Source: Verrucomicrobiales bacterium (GTDB taxonomy: Bacteria > Verrucomicrobiota > Verrucomicrobiia > Verrucomicrobiales > DEV007). From it: a stretch of 64,000 nt of DNA. The notes beneath the pieces are model-generated. The model saw nothing but the letters and a program-made list of their open reading frames with translations, was not told the origin of the DNA and did not search any database. Both the position numbers and the translations under genes were made by a program. Positions 1 to 15,000 of the stretch are shown here, piece after piece (the stretch's first letter is position 1; each line of letters starts with the position of its first letter). The stretch is taken from positions 80,733 to 144,732 of the forward strand of contig JARGPH010000011.1 in NCBI GenBank assembly GCA_029213065.1, written 5' to 3'.

Positions 1-3000
1 TGTTGGCAACATTGAGCGTGAAGGTGCCGGGACCATTCTTGGTAAGATTTCCATCACCACTGATAATGGCATCAGCAGAGCCACCGGTTGCCGTAGTCAC
101 CGTCAGGTCTGAGGTTCCCAGGGCAACGGAATCTCTGAAGAATACATTGTCGCCATCCAGAGTGGCGCTCGCACTCAGTGTCACAGGACCGTTGAATGTC
201 TGCGTTCCACCACTGGTCAGGTTGGCTGCAATATCCGCAGAGTCAGATGCCACAGTGAGATCACCCTGAATTGAGGAAGCGGCAGTAAAATTGACCTGAT
301 CCGTTCCTCCAGCCACATCGATGATCACATCGTTGAAAAAATCCGTTCCAAGCGATCCTACCGAGAGAGTCTCCACATCCCCCGATCCGGTGATCAATAT
401 GTCGTGTTTACCATTGGCATTGGCGGGAGCTCCCGAGTTGTCGACACCGGCACCATTCGTGATCGCTGCATTCGGAATGGATCTCAGAAGAACGCCGTTC
501 ACAATGATGTCGAGATCGGTGCCATTCAACTGCACCGTCATGGTATCATCAACGGCATCACCGCCGGGATTAGCGGCTGCGCTCCCCGGAGTAAAATCCG
601 TTCCGGGAGCATAGTTGGGATTCGTATAACTGCCCGCATCAGCCGGCGGAAACACCTTGGTCATGTCGATCTCGATTGCCCCCTTACCGGTTACCGTAAT
701 TGACACGGTTCCGGTGTCAGTTCCGCCATCACCGTCTTCAACCGTGTAGGTGAAGGTATCTACGATGGTTTCGCCTTCCGCCAGAGTCTGCAATACCGCC
801 GAGTTGCTTGCGTCATAGGTGAAGCTGCCGTCAGCCATCATCACGACCGCTGCTCCAAAATCACTCAGGGCGCTGAATCCGCCGGAATTCTGAATCTGAG
901 AAACGACTAACTGATCCTGATGGTCAGTTCCGTTTTCCGCATCATTCGGATGCTGAGTTCCCGTGTTTGCCGGATCGGTGTCGTTGGCCAGAACGCCGTC
1001 AGCCCGGTCAATCGTCAGAAGGGTGTCCTCGTCCGCTCCGTAGGCATCAGCCACCGCCGTCGGGTCGACGTTATTGATGGTGATGGTGAAAGATTTTTCC
1101 ACACGGTTACCATCGTCATCAACCAGCTTTACGTTAACCGTGTAAACCCCATCGTCGGCAGCGAAGGTATGAGTATTGGAAAGCGTGATATCCGTTCCTG
1201 CAACGTTGCCGGGAGGACCCATTGGAGTTTCAACAACGACGCCATCTTCCGCCGGACTTCCATCACCCCAGTCGATGATCGCGGTGTGAATATCAAGTGT
1301 TCCGAGATCATTGAAAGCACCGGCGGGAAAAGTGAATGGCGCCCCTTCACCGAGATTTGAATCAACCAGATTCTTCACAGTGGGTGCCGCATTGTTCACC
1401 GTAACCTCGAACGTTTCAGTAGTGGATCCGCCGTCGTCATCGGACAGGTTCACCGTGACCGTGTAAACGCCGTTGTCCGCGTAGACGTGGCTGCCATCAA
1501 TCGCTCCACTGGTAGCCACGCCCGCTGAACCGTTCGCATCAATCGTTGCTGCACCTGTGTCCGCTGCCGAGCCGTCACCCCAGTCAATCGAGTAGCTGAA
1601 CGTCTCGTTGGCGCCAAATCCCGGATCGGTAAAGGTCGCGAGATCGCTCAACGTCAGCATCATCCCTTCTGTCGTGGTCTGATCAGCAACCACACTCAGA
1701 GTCGGTGCGACATTATTGACCGTTACCGTTTTAGTGAGAACCGCTGCACTTTGCCCCACCGCTGATACTGTGATCGTCAAATCATCCTGCCCTGTCCCGG
1801 TTGCGGGAAAATCGTCGGCGAAGGTATGAGTCGCGGTGAAAGTGGCTGCCTCAGTCAGACTCGCCGGCACCGTAACTGTTTCAGGAGCACTTCCATCCCC
1901 CCAATCGATCACGACATCAAATGGATCCGCTCCATTGTTCCCCCCGGAGCCGAGACCATTAATCGTCACAGTTCCGTTCTCATTGATTTCCGTTCTGTCG
2001 ACCGTGAAACTGGTAACCTGAGGATCTGCGTTCACTTCAAAAGCGCCGATGTCTGCACCATTAACCGTTTCAGTGAAACCTGAGTAGGTCACCGCGAGGT
2101 TATCAATCTGGGTCCTCTCGCCGGAGTTTCCAAGACGGGCGGAAAGAGTGAGCCCTTCAAATGGATTTAACACCGTGGTGGTCGATCCGGTTCCGGTCTC
2201 CCCCGTGCCGCGAGTCGCCGTCATCACTGTGCCGTTACTATTCAAAGTAAAGGCAAACTGAACCGACGCAGGCACGCCGTTGGCGGGCTCACCGGTCGTG
2301 ACAATGACTCCTCCATAATTGATGTCACCTCCACCGTTATCGACCATCGTCCAGGTTCGGTTGGTAGTGCCATCAGACAAGGTGAACACAAAATCCTGGT
2401 CAGTGGTGACCTTGGTGAAATCCAGATCGATCACCACCGTGGCCGGGTAGAAGGGCCCCACTTCACCGGCCGGCAGAACTTGATATGAGAACAGGTCATC
2501 GTCATTGGCCGAGCCCGCCGCGAAATTGAGTGAAGTGCCCACCACACTTGCAGCGCGATCCAACAGCGTAAAATTCGGATCGCTCAGCAGATCAGCCCCC
2601 GTGCGGTTCAAATCGGTCGGGGTCGCGGGGACGATCATTCCCACAGGCCGGCTGACACCCAGCTGATCCGTGACCGGGGAAACACCCACAGCTGAATCGA
2701 TCGCAAGGCTGCCCGCTCCAAGTGCATGCGTCTGAGAGAATCCTCCATTATTCTGCAACGGCCCGAGGAGTGGATCGATGTTAACCCGGGCCGTATTTTC
2801 ATTAGCCATGGTGCCGTCCCGACTTCCAACGATGTTAAGACCTTCGAGGGCAGTGTCGGAGCCGACATTATTATCAATGTCTGCAGCAGTCGCCGTGGTA
2901 ATCACATTCCGCAGATTCCCGTAAAAAATACTGTTTTTGATAGTGGTTTTGTTCCCTCCATTATCAAATCGAACCCCGCCACTTCCCGCAGTGTTCGATG

Positions 3001-6000
3001 TCGCACGGTTACCCGTTACAGTGACATGATTGAGCATACTTGTCCCCGCACTGATGGCCCAGAATCCACCTCCGACCCGACCGGCTTCAAAGTCTCCGGC
3101 ACTGAGGTCCCAACCCGCCAGGTTGTCACTCAGAGTCACATTGGTCATCTCCGTATGAGAATTGTTGTTCTGCTGAAAGACACCACCGCCGTGCCCGAAC
3201 GACCGGTTTCCACTGATGAGACCACGAGTGAGGAATAACTCACCACGGTCACTGTTCCAGATACCGCCGCCGCGCCCCTGACTCTCGCTGGAAGCTTGAT
3301 CCGTCGTATTGTTACTGATGTCAAAATCGGTGAAAGTGATCGTTCCGTCAGTATTGTAAATACCGCCACCCCTACCATGGGCAACATTATCGGTGACCCG
3401 AATCCGATCGATCTCAAGAGTGGCAAAAGACCCTACATTGTAAATTCCGCCTCCAACCCGATTGTTGTTGTTGTCGGTTGCCGCATCGAGATCATCTGCG
3501 CCGGCACGGTTACCGGTCACGACCACGTCCGCTCCGGTGACAATTCCGTTATTGCGAAATCCTCCACCGTGCTCGGTGAGAGATTCGTTGTTGGAGATCA
3601 CAACGTTGTTCAACGTCACCACGCTGAAAGAAGAGGTACTGTAAAAGCCTCCTCCATTATCTTCCGCGGTATTCCCATCGATAAGGACATTCCTCAATTC
3701 GACCCGGTTTCCATCGGAGGTCAGGTAGAATCCGCCACCTTCATCCGCAGCGTAGTTGTTCAAAATATCCAGACCGCTCAACCGCACCACACTACCTGCG
3801 TTGCCAGTCCAGAAACCGCCGCCATCCCGATCAGAAGCTGCTCCTGTCGTATTGTTGGAAATGCTGGATCGGAAACCCGATGACGAACTGAATTCAACGA
3901 TTCCGCCGCTGGCATTGTAAAAGCCACCACCGTGAGAACCGGCCACGTTGTCATCAACAATAACATCGATCAGAGTGATCTGACCAGTGGGGTTGTAAAT
4001 TCCCCCTCCCACTCCTGCGGCTGTATTGTTAGTGACAGTGACTTTCCCGCCGCTGATGATTCCGTTGTTGCGGAACCCACCGCCGTGCTCGGTCGTGGAT
4101 TCATTGCTGTCGATCAGGACCGTATCCATTTCCACAATCGATCCGTTTGACGCACTGTAGAATCCCCCTCCGCTGTCCTGCGCTTCGTTGTTTGTGATAT
4201 CAACCCGGGTCAAGCTGACCCGGCCGAAATTCGAGCTCTGGTAGAAGCCACCGCCTTCATCTGTAGCCGTGTTATCGGCGATGAGAACATCACTGAGGTC
4301 ACTGGTGCTGTTGGCCGAAGTCTGATAGAAGCCACCTCCATCGGCAGACGTCCCGTTGGTGACGCTGTTGTTGATAATCTTGGAGACAAAACTGCCCGGT
4401 GTTCCCGAAGTCGAGGCAACGCTTGATGAGATAACAACGTGACCGCCACCGGAGTTGTAGTAGCCACCACCACTGTTGCGCGCTTCATTGTCTCTTACGA
4501 CTACATCGGTCAGAGTCGTCGTCCCGTTGCCAGTAGTGTAAAAACCTCCCCCGACCGATCCGCGGCCCTCGTTGAAACGGATTTCGATCGGAGCCGCTGC
4601 CGTGCCCGTGATGTTAACGATTCCATCATTGCGAAATCCCCCTCCATTGGAAGTGGAGGAAAAGTTGTTCCGGATCACACTGAGTCCCGGAGCAGTCTGG
4701 CTGATGTTAACCGTCTCCGTGTTGTTGATGACCATAAAGCCGCCGCCGTCGTCATTGGCCTGGTTACCGATGATTCGGGTATCGACAAGATCATAGGTGT
4801 TGTGACGACCTTCGAGATAAAATCCGCCACCTTCATCTTCGGCAACATTGCCGTTCACCCGGGCCGTGCCGATTCCTGCTGCGTCCGCGCCGCCAGCCAA
4901 CTCGCCGCCGATGTCGACACCGGTAAAGGTAAACTGACTCCGTGTCCCGCCGGACCAGAGAGCACCTCCGTCGTTGTCACTTGTGCCGGTTCCACCGGGA
5001 TTGTCGCCCGCCTGATTGCGAAGAAACGATCCACCGATAATATCAATAGTGTGATCAGCACCGGTAATCGCGAGCCCCCCGCCGTCGTTTGCGTTGCGAC
5101 CAAGGGTTGCGTTATCAGAAACCGTAACATTATTGAGAACCAGCTTATTGCCGTCATCGGTCATGTAAAGTCCACCGCCGCGCTTGCTGTCGACATTCGA
5201 ATCCACCGATGCTGCGATATTCCCTGAGAGCGTCGTGTCCTTCATGTAGAGAAAGCTCTCCCCGACGTTATTGCCCTCGAAATAGATTCCGCCACCATTG
5301 CCCTCGGCTGAGTTGTCAGAAACACTGCCGCCGGTGATATAAGTCGCACTGGAATTCAAACCGGTGGACCGGAGATACAAAGCACCGCCTACAGCCGAGT
5401 TGTTGCTTTCAGAAGCGTGGTTATCGGTGATATCGACATTCTTGAAGACGGCAATACCTCCGTTGTTATACAGACCTCCACCCTGCCGATCACTCGTCGT
5501 GGTTTCCCCGCCGGTGATCGCCAATTCAGAGAAGAAAGCCGTTCCCCCGGAATGCAGATGGAAAACACGGTCAATCCGCTTGCCATCAATGATCGTATTC
5601 GCAGCGCCGTTTCCGACGATGCTGACGGCTCCGTTCGTTTTCGTAATGTCGAAGTCACCTCGCAGGTTTCCGTTTTCATTGTCAGTGCCGCTTGTTGGCG
5701 TGATCGACATTTCGATCGGCGTGCCATCAAGGGCGGCATCAAAGGTAATTACGAAAGTGCCCGCAGCGGACGCGTTGGCCATTTTGATTGCTTCCCGTAG
5801 GGAAATGTCACCGGCAGTGACATCACCGTCATCCTCGTCGGAAGCGACAGTGACAACGACACTGCCTGTTCCCGTCGTCGGCATTGCCTCCGGATCCACC
5901 ATGAGAATCTCTCGTGTCTGGATCTCGGTTTGCCCCGTCGTGGAATCCGTTGCAGTGATCCGAACTGTCAGCGTTTCCACCGGACTTGCCACCGAAGTAT

Positions 6001-9000
6001 TGTAGGTAAAAGAGGAATCTGCTCCAGCCGCAGGAGTCGCAACGACTGCACCGTCACTGTCTAAAACCTCCCAGGTGTAGGCAATCGGTCCAGCCCCGGT
6101 TGTCGTCGCCAAACCGCTGAGATCCACCGCCTCCCCGGAAATCCCATTCTGCGGAACCGTGATTTCATCCAGCTTCAAAGTCGTCGCTAGAGGATCGGTC
6201 TCAAACGCTCCGAGATCGGCGCCGCCTTCCTGACCGGCCAATGCCGAATAGCTCACTTTGATGTTGTCCAGCTGGGTACGCTCTCCCGCATTGCCGAGGC
6301 GAGCACTGAAAGTGAGACCTCCAAAAGTGCTCAACGCGGTTGTGCTCGATCCATTCCCCGTTTCTCCGGTTCCCCGCAGAGCCGTCATGTCCGTTCCGCT
6401 CTCATTCAACGTGAACGTAAACCGAACCGTCGAAGCCACTCCTATAGCGGGCTCACCTGCCGAAATGATTGCTGAACCTCCAAAATTGATGGCGCTACTG
6501 TTGTCCTGCATGGTCCAGGTCAGAGTTTCAACCCCGTCAGAAAGAGTGAAGACGTAGTCCTGATCGCCGGTAACCTTGGTAAAATCGTAATCGATCGTCA
6601 CCGTCGTCGGGTAAGTGGGAGGAAACTCGCCCGCAGGCAGAACCTGATAGGAAAACAGATCCTCGTTATCGGCTCCTCCGGCCGGAAAATTAAGGGAAGT
6701 GCCGACGACTGTGGGCACCCGGTCTGAATCAAGGATTGTGAAATCCGGATTGTTCAACAGATCCACCCCGGTGCTGTCAATATCAACCGCACTGGTCACC
6801 GTTCCCGATGCCGCCCGTCCCACTCCGGTCTGATCAGTGGCGATGGTCGAGTTCACTGCCGCTCCGGAGGCAGAGCTCCCCGGGAAAATTGCATGGGTCC
6901 GGCCGAAGCCACCATAGAAGTCCAGAGGCTGCAAATCAGGGTCCTCGGTAATGCGCAATTGAGTGTCTCCGCTCAAAGTTCCATTCGCCTGAACACCGAT
7001 GACGTTTCCTCCGACGAGGATCGCGCTCCCCCGCACATCAGATGCGTCCTCATTCCCCGGCGAATCAAAATCAGCGATGTTGCCGTATACGATGCTGTTC
7101 TGAAGCGTCACGGTTCCCCCGCTACGATAGAAACCGGCTCCTGCATCGGTTCCTCCGCGGGAAGCTTTATTATCAGTAATCGTAACGTGATTGAGATCGG
7201 CTACATTACCGCTGCTTTGTATCCATATTCCGCCGCCAACCGCGTTGGTCGAAGACGCACCGATATTTCCGCCATTCTTAGCTCTGAAGAACCCGGCGTA
7301 ATTGTCGCTGAAAGTGGTATTGTTCGCCACCAGCTGAGCGTTCGAGGCAAGACGCACCGCACCACCGTGGTTGTCGCCGACATTGCCGGAAACAGTGGTA
7401 CCGTTCAGGGTGATCAACGGCTCGTTCTCCGCATCAAAGCCACCGCCATAGCGAGCCGCCTCGTTGTCACTGAGCGTGGAATCGACTAAGGTGACCCGGG
7501 CCCGGCCGAGAGCGCGAAATCCCCCGCCTCGAAGATCAGCACCAATGCTGCCCGACTCACGCCGGGTCACTCCGTCGCTTTCGTATCCAGCGAGATTGCC
7601 ATCCACATGTGTTCGTGTCAGGGTCACTTTGGAATCATCAGTGACATAAAATCCACCGCCATGGTCGCGTGCGATGTTCCCGGTAACGGCGCTGTCCAGA
7701 CCGGTGAAAATCGATGATCCGGTAATCATGAGCCCACCACCCGAGTTTCGGCTGTAGTTATCCGAGATCTCCGTTCTTACCAGATTCAAAGTTGCGTTTT
7801 CAACGTAAAAGCCACCGCCGTTGTGGCTCGACTGGTTTTCAGTGACAAGACTGTCAGTGAGATCGACCACCGAGTAGGAGGAAATCCAGCCGCCGCCACC
7901 CTGCCGGTTACCGGAGGCGGCAGTGGTTTCGTTATTGCTGATCGTGACGTGGGAACCAACGATCTCGGCACCGTCTGCATAAAAGCCGCCACCGCGCTCT
8001 GTACCTACCGAATTGCTGTCAATCAAGACGTGTTCGAGATTCACGATGGTGTTACCGGTAGTGCGGAAGCCACCTCCCCGAACCCTCGCGGAATTGTTCT
8101 GAATCACGACTTCGGCAGCGGCCGTTCCAATGATATTCACAAGGCCACCAGTGGAAGTATTGTAGAACCCGCCACCTTCTTCAGCAACGTTACGAAGAAT
8201 GCTCGTAGTCCCGTCAATGTTCACGGTCGATCCGTCACCATTGTAAAAGCCGCCCCCGAAGGATTGTAATACCCCTGTCCCTGTCATCCGGGTTCGGTTG
8301 TCCTCCAAAGCGACACCGGTCAAAGTGACCACGCCATCGCTGTAGTTCGCGAACCCGCCTCCATGCCGATCGATTCTCCAATGGCTGCTTTCACCCGTAT
8401 CGGGATCCCAACCCAGGGTATTGTTCCGGATCGACGAATCGATCACCGTAACTTCTCCGCCACCGTTGTAGAAACCACCACCGTGCCCGAAGGCAAGATT
8501 GTCCTCCAACTGAGAACCACTCACGGTCACGATGCCGCCGCCATTGTAAAAGCCACCGCCATAACCGCTGATGCTGGCGTTCGCGACAACGCCTCCATCA
8601 GAACCCAAATCCTGCGACCCGCCATCTAAATCGAGCGTTTCGTTGCCGGTGATAGAAACGTTCGTCAGGGTGACGATGCCGCTATTGTAGAAACCACCAC
8701 CGTGCTCGTTGTTCGCAGTGTTGCCCTCGATCGTGGAATTTCTCAGGTCAACCTCAGCAAAGGTATTCGCGACGCGGAAGGCTCCGCCACGGGTCCCCGC
8801 CAGATTATTATTGAGACTGACATTGTCACCAATCACTTTGGTATGCGCATCGGAAATATAAAAAGCGCCGCCCTCATTGGCGGTATGATTGTTTATATTA
8901 ACGTTAGTGAGATTAACCACACTGGCGCCGATGGCATAAAAACCGCCCCCGACCCTGTTCGTTGGAAGCGTATTATTCACTAAATCGACATCTCTCAGGG

Positions 9001-12000
9001 TCGTAGTCCCCTTGTCCGAAGTCATGAAGCCCGCCCCGTGCACCGCTGACTGATTGTTCTGAATCAGAGTCCGGCTTCCGACAGCCCCTTCAATCGTTAC
9101 TTCGCCGCCGCGATTCCAGAATCCGCCGCCGTATCCGGTAGTCGTGTTACCCTGAATCGGACTGGTTCCGGTAATGGTGACGTCACCGAGACTGTTCATG
9201 AAACCTCCACCATAGTCACCGGTATTCACTCCGTTACTGTTGTTCTCAATCGCCGTGTTATGCAGAATCACAGTCCCGCTGTTGTAGAAGCCCCCGCCGT
9301 GCTCATTGGTGGCACTATTGCCGGAGATAACACTGTCGGTCAGGTCGACCGTGGATCGTGTCGTCGCATTCCGAAAACCGCCTCCACGGGTATTCGCAAG
9401 GTTGTCGGTGAGAGTAACGTTGGTTCCCGTAATACTCCCGTTCGAATCCGCCTGATAAAATCCACCGCCGTCATTCGCAGTGTTATTGGTGATCGTCACT
9501 CCATCGAGAATCGTGTCGCCTTCTTCCCGGTTGGAGAATCCGCCACCGGCACTGGCCTCGTTCAAAGTGATGATGCCTCCGGTGACAATAACATTTCCGT
9601 CGCTATTTCGGAATCCGGCGCCATCGCCGGAGGAAACGTTGTTTCGAATATTCGCTGTATTCACGTTAACGGTGCCATCATTAGCAAAGAAACCACCCCC
9701 TGAACCTGCGTAAGCCGTGTTCCCGTCAATCGCGGTGCCGTTCAAGGTCACCACCGTATTTTCAGAACTCACCCAGAACCCTCCACCAGCCCGGCCCCGG
9801 TTGGCTGTGATTGTCGTAGTATTATCCAGTGTAATCACTGCCCCTCCCGAAGCAAAGAAACCGCCACCGTATGCCTGGCGCCCATCGATTTCTGCAGATG
9901 AGCCGGTGCCACGTTCAGCGAGGTTGTCTTCTACATTCAGATTGATCCCGGTAATAGTGGCATTGTTAGCCCAGAAACCACCACCATGGCGGTCAGCATC
10001 CTGTTCGCCACTAATGTCCTGATCATCCAGCTCTGTCCGGACGACATTGTCGATGATCGTGACATTCTCAAGAATCACAGTCGTTCCCGATTCCGCATAA
10101 AGACCGGCACCATGGCTGTAGTTAATAGCGCCTCCGGTGATCGTGAGATTCTTCAAGGTCACCGTCGTGCCGCTACCGCGGATATTAAAAACCCGGTCGA
10201 GGTGCTGACCATCGATGATGGTGACGCCTTCGCCCGCACCGATAATGGTGAGGTCCTTGTTGATGTCAAAATCACCAGTGACGTTGTTGTTTTCGTTAGT
10301 GCCGTTGTCGTCCGTTGTATCAATCGCAGGAGTTGTTCCGGTCGCCGCAAAAATGGCGGCCTGCGCGGTCGCATCGATCACCGTGTTATTTCCGGCCTCC
10401 TGATCGTCGAGTTGCATCAGATACCTGCCAGATCCGAGCGTGATGGTATCCCCAGCGCCAGCCGCATTAATCATCCCCCGCAGCGAATCAGCGGCTCCGT
10501 TATCCAACAAATTCTGGGTGCTTGCGCCCCCGACTGTGATAACGACATCGTCGGTGTCTCCTCCGACACCGCCAAGGTAACTGATTGTGGCATCCATTCC
10601 GCTACCAAGGAAATTCGAAATCGTGGAACCTTCCGGATACCCACTGAAAGCACCCGTTCCACCGTTGCGACTGATGATTATGTATTGCTGCCCCGTCGCC
10701 GGAACAAGCGCACCGGGAATCAAACTGAGTGAAACACTGTTTCCGATATCAATGATGCCACTGGCATTGAGCTGATCATGAAATCCCGCCCCGTCACCTG
10801 CGGTCGCCCCATCAAACTCCACTTGAAAAATGCTGTTGTCCGCGAAGTCAAAATCCCCGATCACCGTAGTGATTCCCGGTGAAGCGCCCGGAGCAAGAGT
10901 TCCGTCAATCGTGACCCCTTCAGCAACAGTGAGGTCAGTTCCTGTTGCATCATGAATCTCGCCGGCGGTGACCAGAGTGAGGGGATCACTTACGCTTACG
11001 GTAGCGAGGTTGATGTCGCCCGCCGTATCACTGCCGATCGTTATGGAACTGAAGCCATCCTGAATTCTTGCCAACTCTCCGTCATTCAGATTCAGAGTCC
11101 CCGTGATACCACCCAGACCGATCGTGGTCGATGCCGTGCTCGCTTCAATGGTAAGACTTCCGCTGCCTGACAGATCACCTGAAATACCCATCTCATCTGA
11201 ACGGAGAGCGAGGTTTCCGCTACCCGAGTCGATCGCGGCGCTCACCTGTAAACTGTTGCCCCCTATCGTGATGTTACCTCCATTGGAGTTGATTGTTCCT
11301 GCTCCGGTGTTCACGAAACCTATTGGGTTCGAGGGATCCGTTCCCAGAGTCGTTCCATCGACCGTAATATTTCCACCTCCTGTTGAAGTAACAGGCGCAA
11401 AGAAAATCACGCCCTCATCACCGCCGCTTCCCGTGACCGTGATATCACCGGTATTCGAGGTAACTTGACCTCCCGTGACTAAGGCAATTCCGTCATTGGT
11501 TGCATTCGTAGTCGTTCCCTCGAGATCAATCGTTCCGGATCCGGTGCTCTGAATGATGCCGGTCGACTGGATTCCTTCACCACTCGCCGACGTTCCGGTC
11601 AGAGAAATAGCGCCGTTTACCGTTTCAATCAAAGTTGTCGACGAGGCAATTTGAATTCCGTCGCCATTCGCTCCGGAGTCAATCGCTGTGCCACTGATCG
11701 TAATATCACCAAAGCCAATGTTTGTGATAGCCGCACCTGATGTCACTAAGACACCTATATCTTGAACAGATGAACCCGTAATCGCAATATCACCACCCGA
11801 GGCTGAAACGAGTGTCCCCCCTGACGATAACACAACACCGAAAGATGTGCCGGCCGGCGTCCCCGTCGCAACGCCAGTTATTTCGATATTTCCACTTCCC
11901 GAGGCAACAAGCTGGAATCCGCTCACCACCACTACCGCATCATCCCCGGAAGACTGCCCCCCGATTGTGATGTCACCATCCACCGTGCTGATCCCCCCTC

Positions 12001-15000
12001 CTGAACTCCCTGACAAAACAATACCGACGTCATTTAAATCAGGGCCGGAGGTTCCCGATATTTCGACGCTCCCCGCCCCAATTGCATTGATGGATGATCC
12101 CGACGAAAGAATGACCCCCTCATTGGTTGATGAAATACCATCGATGACAACGTTGCCATCATCACTCAAGATTAAACCTGACAATATCGCGACACCATTA
12201 TCATTCACTCCAGTTCCCCCAACGCCTGTAAGCGTGACGCTTCCGGATCCGCTGACGACTATATCTCCGTTCACAGTCACAGCGGTTCCGGTTTCAGCTG
12301 AGTTATCAGCAACGATAGATACATCACCGACTGAAACAAGAGTCTCAGAGACCACAGCGAGGTTCGAGGATACTGTAAAATCGCCGACCTCACCGAGACT
12401 GCCCACGCTCGCGGTAAGGAGCACACTCCCGCTGGAGTTGACGTTTAAGTCATAGTTCGCGACCGCATTTGGAACTGTCACGGATACATCATCCAGAAAC
12501 CAGTCATCGAAGGGGCCCACTGTTGATGAATTGGAGAATCTAAATTTCACCGCTGAATGCAAAGCGCCGCCGGGCAAAAGAAGTGACCGCAATTCATACT
12601 CAGTCATATCCGGTCCATCGCCGGGTAACGTTTCAATCGCCACCCACGTCGTCCCGTCTGAAGCCAGATATTCAACGAGAAAATCATCTCCGGCTTCTGT
12701 CGAATTTCCACCGCCAGTGCGCTGATAGTGAAAGTTCAATGTTGCGGACAAAGTGGAACTCAAATCGATCTCAACGGACTCAATTTTATCACTTCCATCA
12801 GGTGTGCCGTTGAATCGGGCGGACAGGGTCGGGCTTGGCTCATTCAATCCCGCAGAGTCGATTGTTGCAGTCTCCACTAGCGACCATTTTGCTGGATCAA
12901 ACGCTGACGTTGGAAACGTATCATTAAACACCGGGACATCGGAGTAATCGGAATCAATTTCCCCGGAGAAGACAAAGTCCCCGCCTTCAAAAGTGACATC
13001 TTCTTTGAGGCGGACTTGACCGTTGTAGGTCTGATCTCCGGCTGTAGTCACATTGACTGCCGCTACAGCAATTACTTCCGCGTTAACGACAAAATTCCCC
13101 GGAAGAGTGGGCAACCCATCGATCGAAACAAAATCATCTCCGCCCAGTGTATTAATCGTGAAATCGCCTGTGAGGCTTGCCAACGAAATCCTGACTTCCG
13201 AATCGCTAACCTGCGTTCCGGCCCCGTCCAGTTCCAGACCTCCAAGAGAATCAACGATAACAATCTGATTGGCAGCTGAATCAAAGTTAATTGAAATGGC
13301 GTCGTCTTTTCCACCTGACAAAATATCATCGATTGTGAGGTTGCCGCCGCTCAACGTCACCATGGTTGTGGTCGTCGTCTTAACCCCCACATTTGCGGTT
13401 GCGACCACCGTGGTATTCAATCCCCCGGCACCATTGTCGCTATCCAGATAGGAGACTGTAATTACCTCACCAAAGCCAACTTCGACGCTCCCGTTGCCTG
13501 TGGCAGCAGGCCCATCATTGATCGGAACAAAGCCCCGGTAGGTTCCGACGCCGATAAGGTCGAGAGTTAACGTCTCGCTTTCACCGCCGTCAGAGGTCAG
13601 GGTGACAGTGTGTGTTGGCCCCGTGAGGTCGGCATCGACCACTGTTATAATTGCGGTCTCTCCGCGCAAATAGTCAGTTTTATCCAACTCGATCGTTCCA
13701 GTGGAAGTATTGCTTCCAGTCGCTGTCACTGAGGACATTTCAGAAAAACTAATCTGCCCCAGTCCATTGTCCCTCGTCAAAGTTCCATTTCCTACGTCTA
13801 CCGCTCCGGCACCCGTGTACTCAAGCTCGTCAATATCAGTATCGCCCGGGTCAATTCCCCCGCGAACTCGGATCACAGCCGCAATTCCCTTATCGATCAC
13901 AATCCGATCGGACCCGATGCCACCATCGATCAGAATTTCCCCCTCCGTGTCAGAATTGAGATCAATAGTGTACTCGACAGAGTCAGCCTCAGGGCTGCTA
14001 TGCGCAGCATCGGAAAAAGGTGAAACGGTTACCTTAACAATACCACCGCCCATATCAGCCAGAGTGATAACATCGTTCGCTCCGGTTCCGGTCACGTAGG
14101 CAAAATCTGCAGTGCCATCCCGGTTATCATCTCTCAATCCAATATCGGCATCATTGGCAAGCCTTTCGTAGTTATTGCTCTGCGCTGATTGCCCCGACGC
14201 ACGGTCCAAATCGAATCGGGTCACCATAAACGGTTGTTCACGAGTCACCGATCCCAACCTGATCACATCACCACTCGCAAGGAGTCCTGTGGAATGATGC
14301 AATGTCTGGGTATGCCCGGATTCGTGGATGGCAGTGTACGCGATTCGATAAGCAAGGGCGGCGTTGAACTCGGCGAGGTTTGTTGAAGTCAGACTGAACG
14401 AGACAGCATTGAGAAGAGTGTCCGCAAAGCTCAGCGTCGCTTCATCAAAATTATTACCCGTTTCCAAAGTCAAATCAGTGGCTGCCGCGACACCGAAAAG
14501 GCTCGTGTTATTGCCAACAGATCCCCCCGAGAATCGAGCAGAAGTAAATTCAGCGATGAAGTTGTAGGAATCGAACTCACCGGTTGGATCCCCGTCATTC
14601 AGACTCAGGTAATCTCTCACGTCCTGCTCATTAGCCGAAGAGGCGATCTGAACATCAAAATCAAAAGGTTCCAGAGCGCGGTCAGCGATCGCTTTCACCG
14701 CAGCTGAAAGTCCGGCAATGTCATCGCTGTCAACATCTCCATCGCCGTCCCAATCGTGATTCAACGCTGACGCAGTCAAATCATCTGTCGCCGTAAGGCC
14801 GTTACGCCCCTCCAGGCGGGAGCCCGTTCCCAGCCCGCCAACCCCCGAACCGTCAATATTCTTGAAGTCGTCAACCGTCGTGGTAAAACCGCTCTCCCCA
14901 AAATCGAGAAATACAGTAGAGATGAAGTGCTTCCCTTCTAAACTCCCGGCCTCATAATTCTCGGCCTGATGCTCTTCGATCAATCGTCGCTCTCCGGCTT

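Noticed and set aside
2726-5227. Long plus-strand open frames opposite the giant gene (for example 2726-3238, 3296-3883, 4439-5227)
   Set aside because: They are antisense shadows of a GC-rich repetitive coding strand. The minus frame has the domain signatures, and the plus translations have no recognisable motif and simple composition.
2740-10500. CRISPR-like or satellite repeats in the giant gene
   Set aside because: The apparent repeats are protein-level beta-helix rungs (GGGFY) in one reading frame with irregular spacing. There are no identical spacers or repeats of CRISPR type.
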